Below are positions 5,394 to 13,141 of a stretch of 30,946 nucleotides of DNA, piece by piece. The first letter of the stretch is position 1; every line of letters begins with the position of its first letter. This stretch comes from a virus: IMG/VR virus record IMGVR_UViG_3300010392_000309, positions 1 through 30,946 of that record; one strand, given 5' to 3'. The translations under genes were made by a program, and so were the position numbers. Below the pieces are notes generated by a model that saw only the letters and a list, made by a program, of their open reading frames with translations, was not told the DNA's origin and made no database searches.

Positions 5394-5805
5394 CTTTACA
5401 GAAGATCAAAAAAGATTTATAGACTTAAGCCTTAATGCAAAACTGACAGAATTTGAGTGGAAAGTTCAGTTCCCAGACAAGACTTTAGATGTGCATAGAT
5501 GTGATATGGATCTTCAAAGATATATTTCACAAGAAAAAATTAAAAGACAGCAGGAAGAGTTAGAGAAAAAGCGCATTAGACAAAACGGTGGCTTTAGTGA
5601 TGAGCAAGTTGCAGAGGCTGTTCAAGAGACATTGTTGATGCTTAAAGATCCTGATCCTAAGTTGAGGTTAGAGGCTATGAAGATCATACTAAAATCTAGT
5701 ATGGCTTATGGATCTGCATTTCAAGCGAGGCAAGCGGACAAAGATACTGGCGTTGTTGAGGATGGTGACGAGTCGGCAGTTTTAAATGTGTATCTTGGTG
5801 ATTAA
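5386..5805 (+). CDS. terS: Probable terminase small subunit
   Basis: A 139-residue protein placed directly before, and overlapping by one base, the large terminase gene. The N-terminal part (FTEDQKRFIDLSLNAKLTEFEWKVQF) could form a small helical DNA-binding domain. The middle (residues 45-70, KIKRQQEELEKKRIRQ) is probably a coiled coil for oligomerisation. The C-terminal tail is acidic. Small terminases recognise the packaging site and stimulate the motor. The assignment rests mainly on size, helical make-up and position; sequence alone would not settle it. Confidence 0.6.
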   Translation: MDSFTEDQKRFIDLSLNAKLTEFEWKVQFPDKTLDVHRCDMDLQRYISQEKIKRQQEELEKKRIRQNGGFSDEQVAEAVQETLLMLKDPDPKLRLEAMKIILKSSMAYGSAFQARQADKDTGVVEDGDESAVLNVYLGD

Positions 5806-7073
5806 TGGATTTTCATGCCTTTAAACAGCAATCACAAATAATAAAAGACAAAGAAAACAGAATTAAATGTGCATTTGCTGCCAAGAGATCAGGAAAGTCA
5901 GAGGCATGTTATGTTGAGAGCATAATAAAAGGCAACAATCAGCCAGGATATGTAAATAACGGAAGAGATCCTTATGCCATGGCAATGATTGCGCCTACAC
6001 AAGATATGCTAACAAGGCTTGTCTGGCCTAAGTTTAGGATGTTTGCAAAGGCGTCAGAAGGCCACTTCACTAAGCGTCCAGATATATTTTATTTTAAGAA
6101 AAGCAACACCATTTTATATGGCATTAGTGCGGAGAAAATTGAGAGAATGGAGGGCTTAAAGCTTAGTCACATACATATGACAGAGGCCTTTCAAATGAAA
6201 GAATACGCATTTTTAGAGGCACTAGCCAGGACATCAGACACAAGGGGAACTATAACTATTGATGGATCTCTGGGGCCTCAACTTATAAACCCTAAATCTC
6301 ATTGGCTGTATAGAACATTTAAAGAAAGCCCGTTTCCTGGTGCCAAGATTTGGGAGTGGAAAACAGAAGATAACCCTTATTTCCCTAAAGACGAGCTAGA
6401 CACAATGAGGGATGCTCTGGATCCTCAAACTTATAGGTCAATGTTTGAGATTGAATGGGATACAATACCAATTAATGCTGTATACGCAGATTTTAGTGAA
6501 GATAACATCATGGATAACTACGTGTACAATCCAGATCTGCCTACTTATGTAAGTATTGACTGGGGTTGGGCACATCCAATGGCAGTTGGTTTTTTTCAAT
6601 ATGATGCCAAAAAAGACATTGTATATTTGTTTGATGAGATCATAAGCAGCAAGCTTTTGTTAGATAATCTCTATAAGCAGATCATGGCTAAGCCTTATAA
6701 AATATCTGGTTATTGTTGCGATATATCAGGAAATCAAGAACGTGAGCAGACTGGCAGATCTAATATAATGTTTTTTAAAGATAAAAATATTGGGTTTAAG
6801 TACAGGAAAACAGTAGTGCAGTTTGGAATACCAATTGTAAGGCGCTATATTAAAAACGGAAAAGGGCAGACAAAATTTTATGTGTCTAGAAATTGTGCGA
6901 AGTCTATAGATGGACTGCGTCAATACAGATATGCAGAAAAGGATGGTATTATACTAAATGAAAATCCAGTTAAGCTTGATGATGATGCATGTGATATGAT
7001 TAGATACTTTTTTGTAAATTTTAGGGATGACAGAGTAAGTCCGAGTGAGATCAGGATGCTACCAAGGAGATAG
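5805..7073 (+). CDS. terL: Terminase large subunit (packaging ATPase/nuclease)
   Basis: A 422-residue protein with the two-domain terminase plan. The ATPase has Walker A AAKRSGKS at 25-32 and a Walker B-like strand HIHMTEA near 122-128, where Thr replaces the usual Asp before Glu127. The C-terminal RNase H-like nuclease has D252 in VSIDWGW, D306 in CCDISG and a DDDACDMIRYF cluster near residue 400. It forms the motor that pumps DNA through the portal and cuts concatemers. The start ATG abuts the small-subunit stop (TAATGG), and the portal follows after 3 bp. Confidence 0.9.
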   Translation: MDFHAFKQQSQIIKDKENRIKCAFAAKRSGKSEACYVESIIKGNNQPGYVNNGRDPYAMAMIAPTQDMLTRLVWPKFRMFAKASEGHFTKRPDIFYFKKSNTILYGISAEKIERMEGLKLSHIHMTEAFQMKEYAFLEALARTSDTRGTITIDGSLGPQLINPKSHWLYRTFKESPFPGAKIWEWKTEDNPYFPKDELDTMRDALDPQTYRSMFEIEWDTIPINAVYADFSEDNIMDNYVYNPDLPTYVSIDWGWAHPMAVGFFQYDAKKDIVYLFDEIISSKLLLDNLYKQIMAKPYKISGYCCDISGNQEREQTGRSNIMFFKDKNIGFKYRKTVVQFGIPIVRRYIKNGKGQTKFYVSRNCAKSIDGLRQYRYAEKDGIILNENPVKLDDDACDMIRYFFVNFRDDRVSPSEIRMLPRR

Positions 7074-7076
7074 GTA

Positions 7077-8678
7077 ATGGCAAAGTCTTTAGACTTAATG
7101 GAGCAGTCGCAAAGAAAACGATTAATAGGTGAGACAAAAACAGAGAGTAACAAAGAGAGAAAAGACGAGAGCCTTTCAAGGTTTGAGATCTTCAATGGTA
7201 GGCAGTCCCAATACATAATGGAAAAGCTAGAGAGAGAGTTTGACTCTGCAGCTGTTCTGCAGATGCGTAAAGTTTTATCCATTAATATCTCTAAAAGAAT
7301 AATAGGTGAGCAGTCTAGCATTTACAAAAAGCATCCAGATAGAATTTTTGGTGACGCAACTGATGCAGAAATAGAGCAGCTGGACGCTATATACAGGCAC
7401 GCAAGGGCAGATTTTAAAATGCGATTAGCGAATGAATATTATAAGCTTTATAATGACCAGATTATAATGCAGATTATCCCTAAAGAAGGCATCATCCAGA
7501 TGCGCCCATTACTACCTCACAATTATGATGTAATACCAGATCCTAATAACCCAGAGAAAGCACTTGGCTATATTCTGCATGTACATGATAAGTGGAGAGA
7601 GTTAAGTCAGCTAAAAAGGCCTGATGGCACTGATAAGTTGAGAAGTAGAGCAACAGGAATTGAGCCAGACGATACTAACCAATCATACGCAGAAGCTGAT
7701 GATTATAAGTCTCTTGCAGAGAGATATATAGTCTGGACTGACGATTTGCACTTTGAAATGAATGGTCTTGGTGAGATAGTTGGTGAGGAAGGTGAGGACA
7801 TAACAAATCCCATTGGTAAGCTGCCTTTTGTAGATATAGCTAACCAAAAAGATAATGAGTTCTTTAGGCGCTTTAGTAGCAATGTTACGGATTTTGCTAT
7901 TGAGTTTGGAGTGTGCTTAAGTGATATTTCTAATATCTCAAGACTGCAGTCGTATGCACAGGCTGTGATCACTAGTGAGAATAAGCCTGAATTTATGGTG
8001 GTAGGTCCACAAAATGTTTTATGGCTTAAGCAGGATCCTAACCCAGATGCTAAGGATCCTAAGTTTGAGTTTGTTACTCCTAATGCAGATCTAGATGGTG
8101 CTCTTAATGTACTAGAGACAACACTCAGAATCTTCTTGTCATCAGAAGGCCTTGATACTTCTACAGTGGGCAGCCAAGTTGACGCAAGCAATCCTAACTC
8201 TGGTATACAGCAGCTACTGTCAATGATTGAACGCTTTGAGGCTTCTCAGCAGGACGTTGAGAATTTTAGAGATGCAGAAGGTGAGCAGTTTGATATTTTC
8301 AAGAGATGGTCTAACAGGATGCAAGGCGTAAATGGCTCAGAATTTGACCTGATTGATGACCTTAAACGGGCCAACATTAGTGACGATGTGAGTTTTAATA
8401 TTAAATATGCTCAGCCACAGTTGATTCAAACTAAAAAAGAGATTGAAGAGAGTGCGGTTTTCTTACTGGATAAGGACCTTGCGTCTAGAGTTGAGACTAT
8501 TATGGAGATCAGAGAAGTTGACGAGGATGCTGCCATACAAGTTATTGAGAGAATAGATAAAGAGAAAAAAGAGAGGGCAGAGAAGTTTTCAATTGGATCT
8601 GATTTACTTGGCATGGGAGGCATTAATGGCGGCACCGACATTCAAGAAAAACAAAGTGAGCCAGAAGATCAATCTTAA
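7077..8678 (+). CDS. Portal protein
   Basis: A 533-residue protein following the large terminase, the standard place and length for a portal. The first 120 residues are helical and charged. The middle contains the beta-rich wing (PHNYDVIPDPNNPEKALGYI, then YIVWTDDLHFEM). Near residues 365-400 the stretch GSQVDASNPNSGIQQLLSM resembles the S/A-N-P-x-S-G motif of siphovirus portals. The last 40 residues are acidic. The dodecameric portal forms the DNA channel and joins head to tail. AAGGAG lies upstream of the ATG. The gene overlaps the next by 53 bp. Confidence 0.85.
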   Translation: MAKSLDLMEQSQRKRLIGETKTESNKERKDESLSRFEIFNGRQSQYIMEKLEREFDSAAVLQMRKVLSINISKRIIGEQSSIYKKHPDRIFGDATDAEIEQLDAIYRHARADFKMRLANEYYKLYNDQIIMQIIPKEGIIQMRPLLPHNYDVIPDPNNPEKALGYILHVHDKWRELSQLKRPDGTDKLRSRATGIEPDDTNQSYAEADDYKSLAERYIVWTDDLHFEMNGLGEIVGEEGEDITNPIGKLPFVDIANQKDNEFFRRFSSNVTDFAIEFGVCLSDISNISRLQSYAQAVITSENKPEFMVVGPQNVLWLKQDPNPDAKDPKFEFVTPNADLDGALNVLETTLRIFLSSEGLDTSTVGSQVDASNPNSGIQQLLSMIERFEASQQDVENFRDAEGEQFDIFKRWSNRMQGVNGSEFDLIDDLKRANISDDVSFNIKYAQPQLIQTKKEIEESAVFLLDKDLASRVETIMEIREVDEDAAIQVIERIDKEKKERAEKFSIGSDLLGMGGINGGTDIQEKQSEPEDQS

Positions 8679-9201
8679 AGAAGAGTTTGGGATTGATTTT
8701 AGGGGAAAGGATGCCCTTAAAGAAGCTTTAGGACAGGCTATTATTGATCGTATTGTTGAGAGGTCTCAGTCAGGAAATGGTATGAGTTTTAACTCTAATG
8801 GATCTGGTAAGCCAGTTAAATTAAAAAGCCCATATTCTGACACATACGAGGAAAGCTTAGAGTTTAAGGCTGCTGGTAAGTCAAAAAACGATGTAAATAT
8901 GACCTTGACCGGCGATATGTTGGGTTTAATTGATATTGTAAATGTTAAGGGAAACACAATAGAGATAGGCTGGGATGATGAGACCGAAAACGCAAAGTCT
9001 TATAATCATTCTGTTGGTGATACTGTTCCTAAGCGTCCTTTTTTTGGTGTAAACAAGGCAGAGCTTAAATCAATTAAGAGTGAGTTTTCAAAGGACATAA
9101 AAGAAGCTTTGAAAATAAAAAAGAAAGAAGGCGAGAAGGCCTTTGAGAGTTTTGTTTTGGATCTTATTGATAAAACAAAAAAAGGTGATGTCATTGGCTA
9201 G
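8626..9201 (+). CDS. Virion morphogenesis / head-tail completion protein
   Basis: A 191-residue protein. ATG 8626 is chosen over an upstream TTG at 8593 because GGGAGG (8615-8620) lies 5 nt before it. The core (NMTLTGDMLGLIDIV, IEIGWDDETENAKSYNHSVGD, PKRPFFGV) follows the SG-x-ML, A-x-x-H-x-x-G and RPFFG pattern of Mu gpG-like virion morphogenesis or tail-completion proteins. The C-terminus is a Lys-rich helix. It overlaps the portal gene and probably acts at the neck of the particle. Assignment is by pattern and position. Confidence 0.6.
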   Translation: MAAPTFKKNKVSQKINLKEEFGIDFRGKDALKEALGQAIIDRIVERSQSGNGMSFNSNGSGKPVKLKSPYSDTYEESLEFKAAGKSKNDVNMTLTGDMLGLIDIVNVKGNTIEIGWDDETENAKSYNHSVGDTVPKRPFFGVNKAELKSIKSEFSKDIKEALKIKKKEGEKAFESFVLDLIDKTKKGDVIG

Positions 9202-9748
9202 TGTTAAGGGTGTTGATAAAGTCAAGTTCAGCGTAAAAAAGGCTTTTGAAGGTACTTTGTCAAACAGTAGCCTTCAATCAGAGGTTGGCACATATGCTGT
9301 TGGACAAATGAAGCTTTACGCAAGAAAGGCTACTCCGCTGCAAGGTAGGAATGTTGGCAGCTTTCCTTCTGGCTACCCAAGACCAAAAACACAAGAGCAG
9401 AGAGAGCGTCTTGCAAAATATAACAGAACACATCCTGCGTATGGCAGATCAACTCCAAACTTGACTATTACAGGTCAATTGATTGACGCTATTAAGTATG
9501 AGTTTTCAAAAACAAAGAAAGGACTTTTTATAGAGTTTTTTGTGGATGGGAAAAGAAAACCATATATGACAGGGAGAAACAAAAGACAAAAGCCTACAAA
9601 AATCAACACAGATAATGCAGAACTTTATAAATTATTAATTGATATAGACAAAGATTTTGCAATACTAGGTCTTGGTCCTATTCAAAGAAAAGTAATAACA
9701 AATAAAGTCCGAAGCTTTTTACGTAGAGCGTTAGGGTTTACAAAATAA
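9188..9748 (+). CDS. Head-tail joining / minor virion protein
   Basis: 186 residues from ATG 9188; a TTG at 9194 with AAGGTG better spaced upstream is an equally possible start. Features include a Pro/Gly-rich loop (GSFPSGYPRPKTQEQRERLA), a central LTITGQLIDAIKYEF and a basic helical C-terminus (RSFLRRALG). The TITGQL core echoes the TLTGDML core of the preceding protein, so both may be neck proteins of the gpG or gp10 kind. This is inference from motif and position. It overlaps the previous gene by 14 bp. Confidence 0.55.
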   Translation: MSLASVKGVDKVKFSVKKAFEGTLSNSSLQSEVGTYAVGQMKLYARKATPLQGRNVGSFPSGYPRPKTQEQRERLAKYNRTHPAYGRSTPNLTITGQLIDAIKYEFSKTKKGLFIEFFVDGKRKPYMTGRNKRQKPTKINTDNAELYKLLIDIDKDFAILGLGPIQRKVITNKVRSFLRRALGFTK

Positions 9749-9766
9749 TGTCAGGAGGCATATAAT

Positions 9767-10387
9767 ATGGAACAAACACAAGACCCCAGTGGGGCATCCG
9801 ATGTGCAAGCCAGTGGCGGCGTCGAGACCGAAACTCAGACAGACCAAGTTCCCAGTGGGAATGATGAACTGATAAAGCTTTCTACTCATAGAAAGTTGTT
9901 AGGCGAAAAGAAAGCTGCTCAAGCAAAACTTGATGCTGCTCAAACTGAGCTTAATACTTTAAGAGAAGAAAAGTTAATGTCAGAGGGCAAAAAGGATGAG
10001 TTGATCCAAAAGTATCAAACCGATCTAAAGGAGCTTGAGGGTAAATACAAAGGTACAGTAGGAAACTTTGCTTACAATGCCATTTCTGGCAAGGTGAGAG
10101 AAGTCTCTGCACGCTCTGGATGTATTGACGTTGATGGCTTGATAAATCTAGTAGATTTATCATCAATAGATTGTGATGATTCTTTTAATGTAGATGGTAA
10201 ACAGGTAGAGGCATTAGTTGATGAGTTTAAGAAAGGCCGCCCACACTTCTTTAGTCGAGAAGCGCCTAACATTAAGGACGGTGTTTTGAAAAAACCAGAT
10301 GCGCCCTCTACCTATGAAGAAGATTTACGAGCTTGTAAAACCCAAAAGGAATTAGAAGCAGTAATGAAAAAACATGGTAGAATTTAA
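9767..10387 (+). CDS. Capsid scaffolding protein
   Basis: A 206-residue acidic protein directly before the major capsid gene. The N-terminal 35 residues are low-complexity (Gln/Asp/Gly/Thr). Residues 38-92 form a long charged coiled coil (KKAAQAKLDAAQTELNTL). The C-terminal part ends in a helical KTQKELEAVMKKHGRI that could bind coat. This is the usual plan of a scaffolding protein, which guides procapsid assembly and then leaves. AGGAGG (9753-9758) lies 8 nt before the ATG. Confidence 0.8.
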   Translation: MEQTQDPSGASDVQASGGVETETQTDQVPSGNDELIKLSTHRKLLGEKKAAQAKLDAAQTELNTLREEKLMSEGKKDELIQKYQTDLKELEGKYKGTVGNFAYNAISGKVREVSARSGCIDVDGLINLVDLSSIDCDDSFNVDGKQVEALVDEFKKGRPHFFSREAPNIKDGVLKKPDAPSTYEEDLRACKTQKELEAVMKKHGRI

Positions 10388-10407
10388 TTAAATAAAGGAG
10401 GCCCAGG

Positions 10408-11334
10408 ATGGCTTTTACTACAAATTTAACAGGGACAGCTCAAGTAGATGATTCAATTGTCTTAGAGTTTGACTCACAATTTATTATCGCAGCAGCTCAA
10501 GAACACGTTATGGATCAGTTCGTTTCTTACAAAAGAATGATTGATGCAAAATCAATTGAGTTTCCAAAGTATGCACAACTTGCACTTGCTACAACTCCTC
10601 TAGTGGAAACTGATGATGTTGTTTCAGAGGCTCTTGTTGATGAGAAAATTCTCATTCAACCTCAAGAGTATGGTAATGTTGTTACTACTACTAAACTTGC
10701 TAACCTTCAAACTGGTGGAACTGCAGACCTTGCAGCTGCTAGACTTGTTGGAATGAACGCTGGACGTACGTCTGATAAGCTTGCAATTTTAGAGGCAGAG
10801 CAGAGCACAAATGAGTTAACTCCTGGTGGAGTTGCAGAGGGTGCCTTGACAGCATCTGACATCATGAGTGTTACTTTCTTGAATGAGCTTTATAACAAAC
10901 TTGCAAGAGCTTCTATTCAGCCTTTAAGTCAAGGAATGTATGTAGCAGTTATGCATGATGATGTTATTCATGATTTAAGAAACTCTTCTGGCGCTGGTAG
11001 CTGGCAAGATATTAACAAGTACACTGATCCTTCTGAAATTCTTATGAATGAAGTTGGACAGATTGCTGGGTTTAAGATTGTTAGAGATAACAATATCACA
11101 GTAAACGCTGATGCGGGTGATGCTTTGGTTGATACTTATCATTCTATCTGCATGGGTTTTAATGCTCTTGGAAAAGCAGAATCTAAGCCTACTTCAATTG
11201 TAGCCTCTGGGCCTTTTGATAAGCTTGGACGTTTTGTGAACCTTGGCCATTATGGTGTTTTTGAGTATGGTATTGTAGATCAAGATGCTCTTTATCTTGG
11301 AACTACTGCTTCTAGTGTTGGAGCGAACGTATAA
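10408..11334 (+). CDS. Major capsid protein (HK97 fold, N4-gp56-like type)
   Basis: A 308-residue protein after the scaffold. A strong ribosome-binding site, AAAGGAGG (10394-10401), and an intrinsic terminator at 11352 mark it as highly expressed. The sequence has the look of the N4-gp56/P22-like coat group: an N-terminal helix (SQFIIAAAQEHVMDQF), a long basic-patterned E-loop region, and the segment SGAGSWQDINKYTDPSEIL followed by GQIAGFKIVRDNN. It ends with a short strand region (FGVFEYG-like). It forms the icosahedral shell. Confidence is high for the role and moderate for the subfamily. Confidence 0.85.
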   Translation: MAFTTNLTGTAQVDDSIVLEFDSQFIIAAAQEHVMDQFVSYKRMIDAKSIEFPKYAQLALATTPLVETDDVVSEALVDEKILIQPQEYGNVVTTTKLANLQTGGTADLAAARLVGMNAGRTSDKLAILEAEQSTNELTPGGVAEGALTASDIMSVTFLNELYNKLARASIQPLSQGMYVAVMHDDVIHDLRNSSGAGSWQDINKYTDPSEILMNEVGQIAGFKIVRDNNITVNADAGDALVDTYHSICMGFNALGKAESKPTSIVASGPFDKLGRFVNLGHYGVFEYGIVDQDALYLGTTASSVGANV

Positions 11335-11351
11335 TCTAATCATCATAAATT

Positions 11352-11385
11352 TAGGAGAGGGGCATAGGTCTCTCTCCTATTTTTT
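11352..11385 (+). terminator. Intrinsic terminator after the major capsid gene
   Basis: TAGGAGAG (11352-11359) pairs perfectly with CTCTCCTA (11372-11379) across a 12-nt loop, followed by a run of six T (11380-11385). It lies 17 nt after the capsid stop. Its GGAGAG/CTCTCC core is shared with the terminator at 17158. Confidence 0.85.
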
Positions 11386-11397
11386 GCTAGGTGTTCA

Positions 11398-11592
11398 ATG
11401 AGCAATAGAAAAAACCATTTTAAGGTTAAGATGTATCTAGTTGCAGATACAGAGTCTGATCTAATTGAGCTTCAAGTAAAAAACAACTTAGTAAATGATA
11501 GGATGTATGGCTATGGAGATCCTGTTAATGTAGATGGCAAATGGTATGTCTGGTTTTTAGCTGATGTAACAAACTATAAGAAGGTGCAGTAG
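11398..11592 (+). CDS. Small hypothetical protein
   Basis: A 64-residue protein with alternating beta pattern: HFKVKMYLVADTESDLIELQVK, then a GDPVNVDGKWYVWFLAD strand pair. Start at ATG 11398 with AGGTG upstream. No family recognised. It is the first gene after the capsid terminator and abuts the next gene with no gap (TAG then ATG). Confidence 0.65.
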   Translation: MSNRKNHFKVKMYLVADTESDLIELQVKNNLVNDRMYGYGDPVNVDGKWYVWFLADVTNYKKVQ

Positions 11593-12072
11593 ATGAGCAC
11601 TAATAAGAGCGTAGATGATGGCTTTCAGGATTGCATAGAGGACATAGACCATAATAATAGTTATGTAAAAACTAAGGTTATCAATGATGGCTCTGAGCCT
11701 ATACCTGTAACGCTTGATTTAACAGTTGGTGTAACTACTAATATTTTTGACCAGGTTACTGCAGTTGCGACATCTACACAAACAACAATTTTAAGCTATA
11801 CAGTACCAGCATCTAAGCAGTTTAAATTGCAATTAGTTGAGGCCAGTGGAGAGAATATTGCAACTTATGAGATTTATAGAGATACGACACTAGAGGCCAA
11901 AAGACGTACCTATTGGGGTGCAGGGCTTGATATTGTGTTACAATTTATACAAACTAATTCAGCAGGTCTAGTTTTTACTGCAGGTGAAAAAATAGAAATT
12001 AAAGTAGAGCATGAAAGGCCGATGTCTGGCGATTTTGATGCTAGAATATTAGGAGTGCTAGAGGATGTCTGA
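11593..12072 (+). CDS. Probable virion decoration protein (beta-sandwich)
   Basis: A 159-residue Thr/Val-rich protein without signal peptide or enzyme motif. Residues about 48-110 (NIFDQVTAVATSTQTTILSYT, then FKLQLVEASGENIATYEIY) align by eye with the C-terminal domain of the protein at 12354: a DQ-[AV], an isolated Tyr-[TS]-V, a K-[QF]-[LF]-E-[LI] strand. Both are likely jelly-roll or Ig-type surface domains. Position between major capsid and connector genes supports a head decoration or fibre role. This is inference. Confidence 0.55.
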   Translation: MSTNKSVDDGFQDCIEDIDHNNSYVKTKVINDGSEPIPVTLDLTVGVTTNIFDQVTAVATSTQTTILSYTVPASKQFKLQLVEASGENIATYEIYRDTTLEAKRRTYWGAGLDIVLQFIQTNSAGLVFTAGEKIEIKVEHERPMSGDFDARILGVLEDV

Positions 12073-12241
12073 TTTAGATAAAATGAAAAAGAAACTTGAA
12101 TTAATGAAGATACAAGCTGCTAAGTATGGTTATGAAGTTAAGATTGAAGAGCGTTTAAAAGATATTGATCGCATTAAAAAAGAGATTGAAATTGTAGAGG
12201 CCAGAGAATTAGAGCTTTCACAGGAGATAGACAATGGCTGA
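12065..12241 (+). CDS. Small coiled-coil protein (58 aa)
   Basis: A 58-residue highly charged helical protein running from ATG 12065 to TGA 12239-12241: MSDLDKMKKKLELMKI, then a Lys/Glu/Ile heptad-like pattern to the end. It overlaps both neighbours by 8 bp, with GAGG in the upstream gene as ribosome-binding site. Overlap on both sides and the continuous heptads support a real gene. Function unknown. Confidence 0.65.
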   Translation: MSDLDKMKKKLELMKIQAAKYGYEVKIEERLKDIDRIKKEIEIVEARELELSQEIDNG

Positions 12242-12332
12242 TAAAGATAAGGATAAGAAAGAAAAGAAAACTAAAAAAACTAAGAAAATGAAACACAGGA
12301 TGTTGATAGCTTTATTAGCAATGTATATTTAA
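12234..12332 (+). CDS. Tiny Lys-rich protein with hydrophobic tail (32 aa)
   Basis: A 32-residue peptide: the first 22 residues are almost all Lys, Asp, Glu and Thr, followed by MLIALLAMYI at the C-terminus. AGGAG sits about 8 nt before the ATG, a good site that supports expression. The layout (basic head, short hydrophobic tail) could dock to membrane or to a hydrophobic groove of another virion protein. This is speculation from composition. Confidence 0.45.
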   Translation: MADKDKDKKEKKTKKTKKMKHRMLIALLAMYI

Positions 12333-12353
12333 TTTTTTTCAAGGGAGTGAAAA

Positions 12354-13139
12354 ATGGCAGATTATGATTCAGGTTTACCAATAAGATCAGAGGCAGATGG
12401 TGATGATGAACGCGTTCACAGTAAGATAGTAGATTATGCGGATCCAGATGGTGCGGGTAAGCAGTTAGAAGTAGATGCAGATGGTAATGCTCATATAGAG
12501 ATGCATGGCAATGAGCCCGATGGAACTACTGATATTGTTATGCGCTTATCGGAGCTTGGTGCTCCTAATGGTGATGGTGACTATGATGCCACTAATAACA
12601 CAAAACCAGCATCTAGTGGCCTAATAGCTCATGATAGAAATGCAACTCCTGATGAGACACATCAGAATCATAGAGTTACAGGTGTAAGTAATGGCTCTAC
12701 TCATACAGTTGATGTTTCATTACATGATGAGGCAGGTGCTCCTTATAGTGGCACCAATCCCATGCCTGTTACTTTTGAGCAGAGTGAGGGGACTGAGATC
12801 CATGATTTTGACCAGGCTGTGGCTATTGCAAAAGACGCCACTAGCAATCATGATTATTCAGTAGCAAGTGGGCAGACTTTACTTTTGAGAGAGGTATTAG
12901 CCTCTGCATCTGGTAAGGCTAAGTTTGAGTTACAAATTGGTGATGGTGCAGTAAGTGAGGTTTTCTCTACTATAGCAGTTGTTTTTAACTCTACTGCTAA
13001 CCCAAATGCTCCGATTGTTTTTACTGATCCTGTAGTAGTAGTTGGTACTGCTAACTCTACTACTGTAAGACTTATCAAGACTAACTTGGATAACCAAGCT
13101 CAAGACTTGTACTCAACTATTGTAGGAGTTGAATCTTAA
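12354..13139 (+). CDS. Probable head decoration / virion surface protein
   Basis: A 261-residue acidic, His- and Asp-rich protein without Cys. The N-terminal part (SGLPIRSEADGDDERVHSKI) is a polar attachment segment. The middle is Gly/Asn-rich (NGDGDYDATNNTKPASSG). Residues about 148-261 form the beta-sandwich domain related to that of the gene at 11593 (HDFDQAVAIAKDATSNHDYS, then KAKFELQIGDG). AGGGAG lies upstream. Modular build and position suggest a surface protein on the capsid. No biochemical role can be read from it. Confidence 0.55.
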   Translation: MADYDSGLPIRSEADGDDERVHSKIVDYADPDGAGKQLEVDADGNAHIEMHGNEPDGTTDIVMRLSELGAPNGDGDYDATNNTKPASSGLIAHDRNATPDETHQNHRVTGVSNGSTHTVDVSLHDEAGAPYSGTNPMPVTFEQSEGTEIHDFDQAVAIAKDATSNHDYSVASGQTLLLREVLASASGKAKFELQIGDGAVSEVFSTIAVVFNSTANPNAPIVFTDPVVVVGTANSTTVRLIKTNLDNQAQDLYSTIVGVES

Positions 13140-13141
13140 GA

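Noticed and set aside
7703-8191. 162-codon minus-strand frame within the portal gene
   Set aside because: It is a shadow of the portal coding frame with no start signal or recognisable motif.
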